From positions 1 through 30,211 of the forward strand of contig JALURZ010000120.1 of NCBI GenBank assembly GCA_027058735.1: 30,211 nt of DNA, in the 5' to 3' direction. The notes below the pieces were generated by a model. It was not told the DNA's origin and did no database searches. It saw only the letters and a program-made list of their open reading frames with translations. This DNA is from Hyphomicrobiales bacterium. GTDB taxonomy: Bacteria > Pseudomonadota > Alphaproteobacteria > Rhizobiales > JALURZ01. Below are positions 17,414 through 24,646 of this stretch, piece by piece; positions within the stretch are counted from its first letter, which is position 1, and each line of letters starts with the position of its first letter. The translations under genes and the position numbers were made by a program.

Positions 17414-18184
17414 ATGTCCCTGGACCAACACCCCCATGTCGGATTGTTCATCACCTGCCTGGCCGATCTGTTCCGCCCGAGCGTGGGGTTCGCGGCGCTC
17501 AAACTGCTGCGCGACGCCGGCTGCCGGGTCGATGTGCCGCGGGCGCAGACCTGTTGCGGCCAGCCGGCCTACAATGCCGGTGACCGCCGGGACACGGCGG
17601 CCATCGCACGCCAGGTGATCGACGCCTTTGAGCCGTTCGATTATGTCGTGGCGCCGTCGGGATCGTGCGCCGGCATGATCGCGAAGCACTATCCGGACCT
17701 GTTCGATGAGAAAACGCGCGAGCACGCGCGCGCGCAAGCCTTGGCGGCGAAAACCCACGAGCTTGTGCAGTTTCTCGCCGACGTCATTAATGTCGAGGCG
17801 CTTGACGTCAAATTCGACAAAACGGTCACCTACCACGATTCCTGCACCGGGCTTCGCGAACTGGGCATCAGGGACCAGCCGCGCCGGCTGCTGGCGTCTG
17901 TCGCGGGGCTAAAGCTCGCCGAGATGGAGGAAAGCGAGACCTGCTGCGGTTTCGGCGGCATGTTTTGCGTCAAATATGCGGACATCTCCGATCATATCGT
18001 CGCCGGCAAGACGGATTTTGTCCGCCAGACCGGCGCCGAGGTTCTGCTGGCCGGCGATCTTGGCTGTCTGATGAATATGGCGGGCAAGATGCAGCGCCAG
18101 GGCAGCGGCCCCGAAGTGCGCCATGTCGCCGAGGTGCTGGCCGGCATGACCGATGGCCCGGCCATCGGCGAAGCGGACGGGTAG
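17414..18184 (+). CDS. lutA: L-lactate oxidation subunit LutA (CCG-domain protein)
   Basis: This 256-residue protein has two cysteine-rich CCG domains: QTCCGQPAYN (45-54) and ETCCGFGGMF, with associated cysteines in SGSCAGM and GDLGCLMN. It matches LutA/YkgE, one subunit of the LutABC system that oxidises L-lactate to pyruvate. It starts the lutABC group, with lutB 11 nt further on. The ATG has no clear Shine-Dalgarno, but alternatives would cut the conserved N-terminus VGLFITCLADLF. Confidence 0.92.
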   Translation: MSLDQHPHVGLFITCLADLFRPSVGFAALKLLRDAGCRVDVPRAQTCCGQPAYNAGDRRDTAAIARQVIDAFEPFDYVVAPSGSCAGMIAKHYPDLFDEKTREHARAQALAAKTHELVQFLADVINVEALDVKFDKTVTYHDSCTGLRELGIRDQPRRLLASVAGLKLAEMEESETCCGFGGMFCVKYADISDHIVAGKTDFVRQTGAEVLLAGDLGCLMNMAGKMQRQGSGPEVRHVAEVLAGMTDGPAIGEADG

Positions 18185-18195
18185 GCGGGTGCACG

Positions 18196-19614
18196 ATGGA
18201 GATACGCTCCCCCGATTTTGCGAAAAATTCGAGCCGCGCGCTGCACGACGCACAACTCCAGCGCGCGCTCGGCAATGTCAAGCTGGGCTTTATCGCCAAG
18301 CGCCGGAAAGCGATCGACAAACTTCCCGAATTCGAGCGGCTGCGCGACGAGGCCCGCGCCATCAAGGAACATACCCTCAAGCATCTCGATCTTTATCTCG
18401 AGGCCTATGAGAAAAAGGTTCTCGAGGCCGGCGGCCATGTGCACTGGGCAGCCGACGCAAGGGACGCGCGCCGCATCATTCTCGATATCTGCCGCGAGGC
18501 GGACGCCAAGACGGTCACCAAGGGCAAATCCATGATCGCCGAAGAGGTGGCTCTCAATCCGCATCTCGAACAGGCCGGCATCGACGTTGTGGAGACCGAT
18601 CTTGGCGAATATATCATCCAGTTGCGCAACGAACCGCCAAGCCACATCATCGCGCCGGCGGTGCATCTCAACAAGGAACAGGTGGAGGCCGATTTCCGGC
18701 GCTGCCACACGGGCCTGCCCGATGGCCGCGATCTCGATGAGCCGGTGCAGTTGCTCGGCGAAGCGCGCGCGGTATTGCGGCAGAAATATCTCGATGCCGA
18801 TGTCGGCATCACCGGCGCCAATTTCCTGGTGGCCGAAACCGGCTCCTCGATCATCGTCACCAATGAGGGCAATGGCGATCTGACCCAGATCCTGCCCAAG
18901 GTTCACATCGTCATTGCCTCGCTGGAAAAAATCACCCCGACCCTGGAGGACGCGAGCCAGATTCTGCGGGTTCTGGCGCGCTCCGCGACGGGCCAGGAAT
19001 TCAGCGTCTATACGACGCTCTCCACCGGGCCGAAGCGCCCCGGCGACCCCGACGGACCGGGCGACTATCACGTCGTGCTGCTCGACAACGGCCGCTCGGC
19101 GATGCTGGGCACGCCGTTCGAGGACATGCTGCGCTGCATCCGCTGCGGCGCCTGCATGAACCACTGCCCGGTCTATCATTCGGTCGGCGGACATGCCTAT
19201 GGCTGGGTCTATGGCGGCCCGATGGGGGCGGTGCTGACGCCAACCCTGATCGGCATCGACAAGGCGGGGCATCTGCCCAACGCATCGACCTTTTGCGGGC
19301 GCTGCGAGGCGGTCTGCCCGATGCGCATTCCCCTGCCCAAAATGATGCGCCACTGGCGCGAGCGCGAGTTCGAGCGCCATCTGACGCCGGTTGTCCAGCG
19401 CGCCGGCCTGGGCGCATGGGCGTTTTTCGCCAGGCGGCCCCGGCTCTACCACGCCCTGACCAGCATGAGCGCGGCGGTTCTTCGCGCGATGGCGGGAAGA
19501 AAAGGCCGGTTGGCGCGCCTGGCGCTGGCGCGCGGCTGGACCCGGTTCCGCGACCTGCCGGCCCCGCAGGGGCGCACATTTCAGGCACAATGGCAAAGCG
19601 GCAAGCGGGCATGA
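18196..19614 (+). CDS. lutB: L-lactate oxidation iron-sulfur subunit LutB
   Basis: This 472-residue protein has an N-terminal LUD domain (about 60-295, with TKGKSMIAEE and GANFLVAETGS). A two-cluster ferredoxin-like region follows (C314-C317-C320-C324 and C367-C370-C374), then a Arg-rich C-terminal tail. It is the central 4Fe-4S subunit of LutABC. ATG 18196 is chosen because the frame upstream is lutA sequence. Its stop overlaps the lutC start by 4 bp (ATGA). Confidence 0.94.
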   Translation: MEIRSPDFAKNSSRALHDAQLQRALGNVKLGFIAKRRKAIDKLPEFERLRDEARAIKEHTLKHLDLYLEAYEKKVLEAGGHVHWAADARDARRIILDICREADAKTVTKGKSMIAEEVALNPHLEQAGIDVVETDLGEYIIQLRNEPPSHIIAPAVHLNKEQVEADFRRCHTGLPDGRDLDEPVQLLGEARAVLRQKYLDADVGITGANFLVAETGSSIIVTNEGNGDLTQILPKVHIVIASLEKITPTLEDASQILRVLARSATGQEFSVYTTLSTGPKRPGDPDGPGDYHVVLLDNGRSAMLGTPFEDMLRCIRCGACMNHCPVYHSVGGHAYGWVYGGPMGAVLTPTLIGIDKAGHLPNASTFCGRCEAVCPMRIPLPKMMRHWREREFERHLTPVVQRAGLGAWAFFARRPRLYHALTSMSAAVLRAMAGRKGRLARLALARGWTRFRDLPAPQGRTFQAQWQSGKRA

Positions 19615-20315
19615 GCGCGCGCGATCAGATACTGCACGCGGTGCGCCGCTCGCTCAATGCGCACGGCGCGGACAGCGCGCGCCGCAAGGCCGTGGCACAC
19701 CGCCTGGCGCGCCACCCCGCCGGCACCATCCCCGAACGCGGCCAGGTGCCCCACCGCGACCAGGTCGCGCTGTTTCGCGCCATGGCCAAAGAGGTTCAGG
19801 CAAGCGTCGATGTGGTCGAAAGCACCGATGACGTGCCCGCGGCGATTGCCGATTACCTGCGCGCTCAAAACCTGCCGCAATCGCTCAGACGCGGCGGCGA
19901 TGAGCGCCTTGCCGCCCTGCCCTGGGACACCCAAAAAACACTGGAGGTGACGACCGGTGCGAGCGCTGGCGATGATCTGGTCGCCCTGTCGCGGGCCTTT
20001 GGCGGGGTCGCGGAAACCGGCACGCTTGTCCTTCTGTCGGGACCGGACAATCCCTCCACCCTCAACTTTCTCCCCGAAGTCCATATCGTGATGATCGAGG
20101 CGGACGATATCGCGGGCGATTATGAAGCCGTGTGGAACCGGCTGCGCGAGCACACCAAGGGGGGGGTGCTGCCGCGCACCGTCAACATGATTACCGGGCC
20201 CTCGCGTTCCGGCGACATCGAACAGACCATCCTGCTCGGCGCGCACGGGCCGAAACAGCTGCACATCATCGTGGTCGGCACGAACCGGCCCGGTGGAAAA
20301 GGATCGCGGCGGTGA
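19611..20315 (+). CDS. lutC: L-lactate oxidation subunit LutC (LUD domain)
   Basis: This 234-residue LUD-domain protein has the conserved stretch GGVAETGTLVLLSGPDNP (about 127-144), PEVHIVMIEADDI and the closing MITGPSRSGDIEQ and LGAHGPKQLHIIV. It is the third subunit of the LutABC L-lactate oxidation system. It is translationally coupled at both ends, by 4 bp to lutB and by GTGA to the following FAH-family gene. Confidence 0.93.
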   Translation: MSARDQILHAVRRSLNAHGADSARRKAVAHRLARHPAGTIPERGQVPHRDQVALFRAMAKEVQASVDVVESTDDVPAAIADYLRAQNLPQSLRRGGDERLAALPWDTQKTLEVTTGASAGDDLVALSRAFGGVAETGTLVLLSGPDNPSTLNFLPEVHIVMIEADDIAGDYEAVWNRLREHTKGGVLPRTVNMITGPSRSGDIEQTILLGAHGPKQLHIIVVGTNRPGGKGSRR

Positions 20316-21163
20316 AACTCGTGCGCTTTGGCGAACCGGGCCGCGAACGCCCCGGCCTGATCGATCCGGACGGGGTCATCCGCGATCTGTCACGTCATGT
20401 GGGCGATATCGGCGGCGCGGAGCTTTCGCCGGCGACGCTGGCGCGGCTCGCGGCGCTCAATACCGGCAAGCTGCCGGCAGTCGAGCCGGGCACACGCCTT
20501 GGCCCCTGCGTCAGCGCGCCGTCCAAGTTTCTCGCCATCGGGCTCAATTATTTCGACCATGCCCGGGAGCTCGATCTCGAAATTCCGGACCACCCGGTGC
20601 TGTTCTCCAAGGCCCCCAGCTGTATCAGCGGCCCCCATGATCCCGTCATCCTGCCGCCCGGCTCGCAAAAGACCGACTGGGAGGTGGAACTGGCCGTGGT
20701 GATCGGCACGCGCGCCAGCAATATCGGGCCGGGCGATGCGCTTAGCCATGTGGCCGGCTATTGCATTGTCAACGATGTCTCCGAGCGCTCCTTCCAGAAC
20801 GATTTTTCCGGCCAGTGGATCAAGGGCAAGTCCTATGACGGGTTCGGCCCCATGGGGCCGTGGCTGGTGACCCGCGACGAGGTGGGCGACCCCCATGCGC
20901 TCGATCTGTGGCTTGAGGTCAATGGCGAGCGCCAGCAGAGCGGATCGACGGCCGACATGATTTTTCCGCTCGACAGGACGATTGCCGAAATCAGCCGTTT
21001 CATGAGTCTGCTGCCCGGCGACGTGATCACCACCGGCACGCCGCCAGGGGTGGGCACCGGCCAGTCGCCGCAGCGGTTTCTCAAGCCCGGCGATGTGATG
21101 CGGCTGGCGATCACCGGGCTCGGCGAGCAGCGCCAGGACGTGCGCGCCCATGACGGGGCCTAA
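20312..21163 (+). CDS. Fumarylacetoacetate hydrolase (FAH) family protein
   Basis: This 283-residue protein starts at GTG 20312 with AAGGA at 20299-20303. Its start overlaps the lutC stop by 4 bp. It shows the FAH core: KFLAIGLNYFDHA, DWEVELAVVIG (acidic residues that bind the divalent metal), VNDVSERSFQ, KSYDGFGPMGPW and GDVITTGTPPGVGTG. The family cleaves or hydrates 2-oxo and beta-diketo acids. The overall pattern is like 2-keto-3-deoxy-fuconate hydrolases and ureidoglycolate-lyase annotations, but the substrate cannot be assigned. Coupling to lutABC suggests the product is pyruvate or lactate, which LutABC would process (inference). An in-frame opening back to 20132 lies in lutC. Confidence 0.88.
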   Translation: MKLVRFGEPGRERPGLIDPDGVIRDLSRHVGDIGGAELSPATLARLAALNTGKLPAVEPGTRLGPCVSAPSKFLAIGLNYFDHARELDLEIPDHPVLFSKAPSCISGPHDPVILPPGSQKTDWEVELAVVIGTRASNIGPGDALSHVAGYCIVNDVSERSFQNDFSGQWIKGKSYDGFGPMGPWLVTRDEVGDPHALDLWLEVNGERQQSGSTADMIFPLDRTIAEISRFMSLLPGDVITTGTPPGVGTGQSPQRFLKPGDVMRLAITGLGEQRQDVRAHDGA

Positions 21164-21172
21164 CCGCAATGA

Positions 21173-21760
21173 TTATGCAGCACCTGGACGCATGACCGCC
21201 GGGTCCCAGGGCTTGCGGGCAAAGACCTCGTGCACAAGGGGCGCGAAAAAATCCAGCGGCAGCGTGTCGTAACCGGGATCGAACGCGGCTTGGTCCCATT
21301 TTTCGCAAAAATCGATGCACAACTGATAGGCGGGGTGATCGCGGTAGCGCTCACGCGCGTACCGCTCGCCGCCGAGGTGATGGGCGTAATAGGCCTGCTG
21401 GAAAATGCCGTGATGCTCCAGCACCCAGATGCAGTCCTCGCGCACATAGGGCTTGAGGATCGCAACCGCGATCGCGGCATGATTGTACGGCGCCAGCGGA
21501 TCGCCGATATCGTGGAGCAGGGCGCTCACGACCATGTCGATATCGGCCCCGTCACGATGCGCCCGGGTCGCGGTCTGCAGGGAATGGTCGAGCCGCGACA
21601 CCTGATAGCCGCCCAGGGAGTGTTCGAGCGCGCCCAGTTCCGCCAGCACGCGTGCGGCCAGGCCATCGGCATACGCACGCTCAAGCCTGTCCAGCAGCAG
21701 ATAATCGTCCCGCGTACCGTCCTTCATGGCGGTGAAGGAAACCGTTTGCGATTGGGTCAT
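21173..21760 (-). CDS. tmpB: HD-domain diiron oxygenase, probable TmpB
   Basis: This 195-residue protein is an HD-fold oxygenase of the MIOX/PhnZ type. Likely metal ligands are H59 (SRLDHSLQTAT), H83-D84 (LLHDIGD), H94, H116 or H117 (LEHHGIF) and D156 (EKWDQ). PhnZ-type enzymes are mixed-valent diiron oxygenases that cleave the C-P bond of 1-hydroxyphosphonates. TmpB does this on (R)-1-hydroxy-2-(trimethylammonio)ethylphosphonate, giving glycine betaine and phosphate. The assignment rests on the fold and on the 4-bp ATGA overlap with a TauD/GBBH-like gene, the known tmpAB arrangement. PhnZ with another hydroxyphosphonate is the alternative. Confidence 0.72.
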   Translation of the reverse strand: MTQSQTVSFTAMKDGTRDDYLLLDRLERAYADGLAARVLAELGALEHSLGGYQVSRLDHSLQTATRAHRDGADIDMVVSALLHDIGDPLAPYNHAAIAVAILKPYVREDCIWVLEHHGIFQQAYYAHHLGGERYARERYRDHPAYQLCIDFCEKWDQAAFDPGYDTLPLDFFAPLVHEVFARKPWDPAVMRPGAA

Positions 21761-22944
21761 GGCGAAGTCCTTCCAGCCGCGCCGCCAAGACGGCGAAACA
21801 GGCTGTGCGGTCCGTCATGGTCGATATAGCAGCCCTGATAGTGGCGCGCGCCGCTTGCCGGATCGAATGCGGTGCGGCCATGCAGCAGCCGGGCATTGTC
21901 AAACATCACGGCCATGCCCGCTTCCAGCCGGAACACATGGCGAAAGCGCGCATCGTTGAGCATCCGGGAAAAATGCTGGCGCGCCGCGAAGTACCGGTCC
22001 AGTTCGCCCGGCGGCAGGGCGGGAACGTAATCGACCCGGGAACTGAACCGGATCGAACGGAATCCGCCGGCACTGTCCAGCTCGATCATCGCCGCCCAGT
22101 CCTCAAGGATGGCCCCGGGGCCCTCATAGCGAAACCGCACCGGCGTGCGGGCCAGAATATCGAACGCTTCCGGCGCGCTCTGGCGCAGGGCTTCCACGAC
22201 GTAGGCCCCGTCGACAAGCGTCGACAGGCCGCCATCCGCCGTGTTGACGAGGGCGTGCAGCAACTGAATGCCGGGCACCGGCCGGCGGTAGGGATTGTCC
22301 GTGTGGGGCGGCAGGGACTGGGCCGTATAGGCGAGGTCCTCGGCGGCCGGTTCGGTTCTGATTTCGAACAGTTCGCCAAAATTGGTCCTGCGGATGACGC
22401 CGAATTTTTCCGCGATCGTCTTCAGGGTTCCAGGGGCAACCGGCGCATCGCCAATCAGCACGAAGCCGTATTGCAGGAAACACGTCACGGCCTCGAGCAG
22501 CCCCGCGTCCTCATCCAGATCGCAAAAGGCGACCGGCGGTTGCTGTTCGGTGGCGCGGTCCCAATGCACGATCGCGGGAAGTCCGTCATTCGAGCGATCG
22601 AGCGCGGCTTCATCGATGAGCCGGTCCGGGTCGAACGTGGCCGCATGGCCGTCGCTGAACAAAATCGTGATGCGGCCCGCCGCGCTGCGGGTTATGTCAT
22701 CGATAGCGACATCAAGATCAAGCCCGGCCGGTTCGAAAAGCCGCTGGCGGGACACCGGATCAAAGGCTGATTTCTCTTGCGTCCGTTCCCGCAGCCAGAG
22801 CGGATGCAGTGTGAAGGCGATCCCGTCGCCATAGTCGAGAGCGAGTTGCCGCCCCTCATGGCGCAGCGATGGCCGGCCGTGGGCGCGGGCCAGATCCGCG
22901 GCGCTTTGCCGCCGGGATTCAGGCTCTGGATTGACCATCGCCAT
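21757..22944 (-). CDS. tmpA: Fe(II)/2-oxoglutarate dioxygenase, probable TmpA (GBBH-like)
   Basis: This 395-residue protein has an N-terminal GBBH-like domain (about 25-110) and a TauD-type catalytic domain (about 130-385). The iron triad is visible: H214 and D216 in PPHTDNPYR, and H355 in LLHGRTAF. A distal Arg after ASGAR would bind 2-oxoglutarate. The zinc-binding cysteines seen in the N-terminal domain of gamma-butyrobetaine hydroxylase are absent here (WLRERTQEKSAFDP). TmpA hydroxylates 2-(trimethylammonio)ethylphosphonate at C1 for TmpB to cleave, and such genes are often mislabelled as gamma-butyrobetaine hydroxylase. The coupled HD-domain gene downstream argues for TmpA. GGGGGC lies before ATG 22944; M3 is an alternative start. 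A carnitine-pathway hydroxylase remains possible. Confidence 0.72.
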   Translation of the reverse strand: MAMVNPEPESRRQSAADLARAHGRPSLRHEGRQLALDYGDGIAFTLHPLWLRERTQEKSAFDPVSRQRLFEPAGLDLDVAIDDITRSAAGRITILFSDGHAATFDPDRLIDEAALDRSNDGLPAIVHWDRATEQQPPVAFCDLDEDAGLLEAVTCFLQYGFVLIGDAPVAPGTLKTIAEKFGVIRRTNFGELFEIRTEPAAEDLAYTAQSLPPHTDNPYRRPVPGIQLLHALVNTADGGLSTLVDGAYVVEALRQSAPEAFDILARTPVRFRYEGPGAILEDWAAMIELDSAGGFRSIRFSSRVDYVPALPPGELDRYFAARQHFSRMLNDARFRHVFRLEAGMAVMFDNARLLHGRTAFDPASGARHYQGCYIDHDGPHSLFRRLGGAAGRTSP

Positions 22945-23028
22945 GCACCGCCCCCAAAAGGTCCAGATGCAATACTGTGTCGGTGCGCGACGCCGCGCGC
23001 AAGCGAAAAACGGCCTCCCCGCCCGCCA

Positions 23029-23196
23029 GCCTAGACCCTTTCTTGTTTATACGGAACCATTTGACCGGGTTTCCGCGCTTTCCGGACTTCGTTATGCCCC
23101 CCTTATGGTCAGGCAGACCATGGCGGGGAACATGCCTTGCCAGCAAACGCGGAAACCCGGTCAAATGGTTCCGTATAAACAAGAAAGGGTCTAGGC
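23029..23196. repeat. 168-bp palindromic element with perfect 49-bp inverted arms
   Basis: Arms 23029-23077 and 23148-23196 are exact reverse complements over 49 bases. The 70-nt centre is a degenerate continuation of the same palindrome, with an inner hairpin ATGGTC-N5-GACCAT. The ends read GCCTAG and CTAGGC. It lies between two leftward genes. The TAG stop of the glycerate kinase (23191-23193) lies inside the right arm. No transposase is encoded and no target duplication is evident. A MITE-like or REP/RIME-like mobile palindrome is most likely. In RNA it would be a very stable hairpin that could stop transcription or be cut by RNase III. Confidence 0.9.
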
Positions 23197-24537
23197 AATC
23201 AGAATGGCGCGGAAATCATTGACATTGGTCCGGGTCGGCCCGGTGACGACGAGATCGTCCAGGGGCCCGAAAAATCCGTAAGTATCGTTGTTTGCCAGAT
23301 GGGCCATGGCATCAAGACCGAGGGCCTTTGCGCGCGCCACCGTGTCGGGGGCAACAATCGCGCCGGCGTTGTCCTGCGAGCCGTCGATGCCGTCCGTATC
23401 GCAGGCCAGCGCATGGATGCGCGGATGGCTCTTCAGCGCCAGAGCGAGCGCCAGCGCGTATTCCCCATTGCGCCCGCCGCGCCCGGTGCCTTGCATGGTG
23501 ACGGTGGTCTCGCCGCCCGACAGGATCACCGCCGGTCGCGCACCGGCGCGCATGCGCCCCGCGATTTCAAGCGCGAGGCGGCCATGGGCGGCGGCAAGTT
23601 CGCGCGCCTCGCCTTGCAGGTCATCCCCCAGCATGTGAACCTCAAGGCCGTCCGCGCGGGCGCGCGCGGCCACGCTTTGAAGCATCATCCCGGGCGTCGC
23701 CACCAGCACATGGGTGCTGCGGGCAAGGCGCGGATCGCCCGGAAACGGGGTTTCGCTGGCAGGCGAGGCGAGATGCGCCAGAACCGGTTCAGGCGCCTCG
23801 ATGCCATACCGGCGCAAAACCGCCAGTGCATCGCCGGACATTGTCGTGTCCGCAACGGTCGGGCCCGATGCGATGACCGCGGGATCATCGCCCGGCACAT
23901 CGGAGATCAACAGGGCATGGGTCCGCGCCGGAAAGGCGGCGGCCGCCAGCCGCCCCCCCTTGATGGCGGAGAGATGCTTGCGCACGCAGTTCATTTCGGA
24001 AATGGTCGCGCCTGAGCGCAGCAGCGCCTTGTTGACCGCCTGCTTGTGGGCAAGGGTCAGCCCCGGCGCGGGCACCGCCATCAAGGCCGATCCGCCGCCC
24101 GATATCAGGCACAGGACCAGATCGTTTTCGCCAAGATCGCCGACCATGGAAAGCATGCGCCGGGCGGCCTCCCGGCCGGCGGCGTCGGGCACCGGATGCG
24201 CGGCCTCCACGACCTCGATCCTGTCGCAGGCAACCGCGTGCCCGTAGCGGGTCACCACCAGGCCTTCCACCTGAGTCATCATCAGGCTCACGGCGGGAAA
24301 CGCAAACCGGCTGGGTTGAGCATCTGGCGGTTCATCCGCCGGGTCGCCATCCGGCCAGCATTCCGGCCAGTTGTCCTCGAGCGTTTTCGCCATGGCGGCT
24401 GCCGCCTTGCCGCCGCCGATGACGAGCGCGCGCCCGCGCGGCGGCGGCGGCAGATGCGGCGGTACGCACCGCGCCGGGTCCGCGGCCGCAACGGCGGCCG
24501 CGAACAGATCGAGCAGGGTCCTGCGGGGGTCATTCAT
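23191..24537 (-). CDS. Glycerate 2-kinase (GckA/TtuD, MOFRL family)
   Basis: This 448-residue protein has the N-terminal DUF4147 part with ALVIGGGKAAAAMAK (about 38-52), CLISGGGSALM and NKALLRSGATISEMN. The C-terminal MOFRL domain follows, with LSGGETTVTM, GRGGRNGEYAL, ACDTDGIDGSQDNAG and the closing TGPTRTNVNDFRAILI. It phosphorylates D-glycerate to 2-phosphoglycerate, feeding glyoxylate- or hydroxypyruvate-derived carbon into lower glycolysis. A proline- and acidic-rich insertion of about 30 residues (about 55-85) enlarges the first domain. The last codon and the stop lie at or in the palindromic element, so the original C-terminus may have been slightly altered. The gene diverges from the next aminotransferase. 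Confidence 0.9.
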   Translation of the reverse strand: MNDPRRTLLDLFAAAVAAADPARCVPPHLPPPPRGRALVIGGGKAAAAMAKTLEDNWPECWPDGDPADEPPDAQPSRFAFPAVSLMMTQVEGLVVTRYGHAVACDRIEVVEAAHPVPDAAGREAARRMLSMVGDLGENDLVLCLISGGGSALMAVPAPGLTLAHKQAVNKALLRSGATISEMNCVRKHLSAIKGGRLAAAAFPARTHALLISDVPGDDPAVIASGPTVADTTMSGDALAVLRRYGIEAPEPVLAHLASPASETPFPGDPRLARSTHVLVATPGMMLQSVAARARADGLEVHMLGDDLQGEARELAAAHGRLALEIAGRMRAGARPAVILSGGETTVTMQGTGRGGRNGEYALALALALKSHPRIHALACDTDGIDGSQDNAGAIVAPDTVARAKALGLDAMAHLANNDTYGFFGPLDDLVVTGPTRTNVNDFRAILIA

Positions 24538-24582
24538 CGCACGATCCGTTCACGAGTTCTTCAAGCGCCGTACCATAGCGGC

Positions 24583-24611
24583 TTTCCAATTCAATCCAAC
24601 CGGCGTATACA
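24583..24611 (+). promoter_or_regulatory. Candidate promoter for the second aminotransferase
   Basis: TTTCCA (24583-24588) and TATACA (24606-24611) are 17 nt apart in the 109-nt divergent gap between the glycerate kinase and the aminotransferase. Each hexamer has four of six consensus matches. The expected start near 24618 would leave a leader of about 30 nt. Confidence 0.35.
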
Positions 24612-24646
24612 GCGGCGGTTTCACCTGTCGCGCGGACCCCCGGCCG

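Noticed and set aside
17992..19596. 534-codon open frame antisense to lutB
   Set aside because: The sense strand encodes LutB with all iron-sulfur cysteines and coupled neighbours. The antisense text is low-complexity Arg/Ala/Asp without motifs.
22977..23222. Small open frames on both strands reading the same FIRNHLTGFP-like peptide
   Set aside because: The shared peptide follows from the perfect palindrome. There is no Shine-Dalgarno or family match, so I treat it as non-coding.
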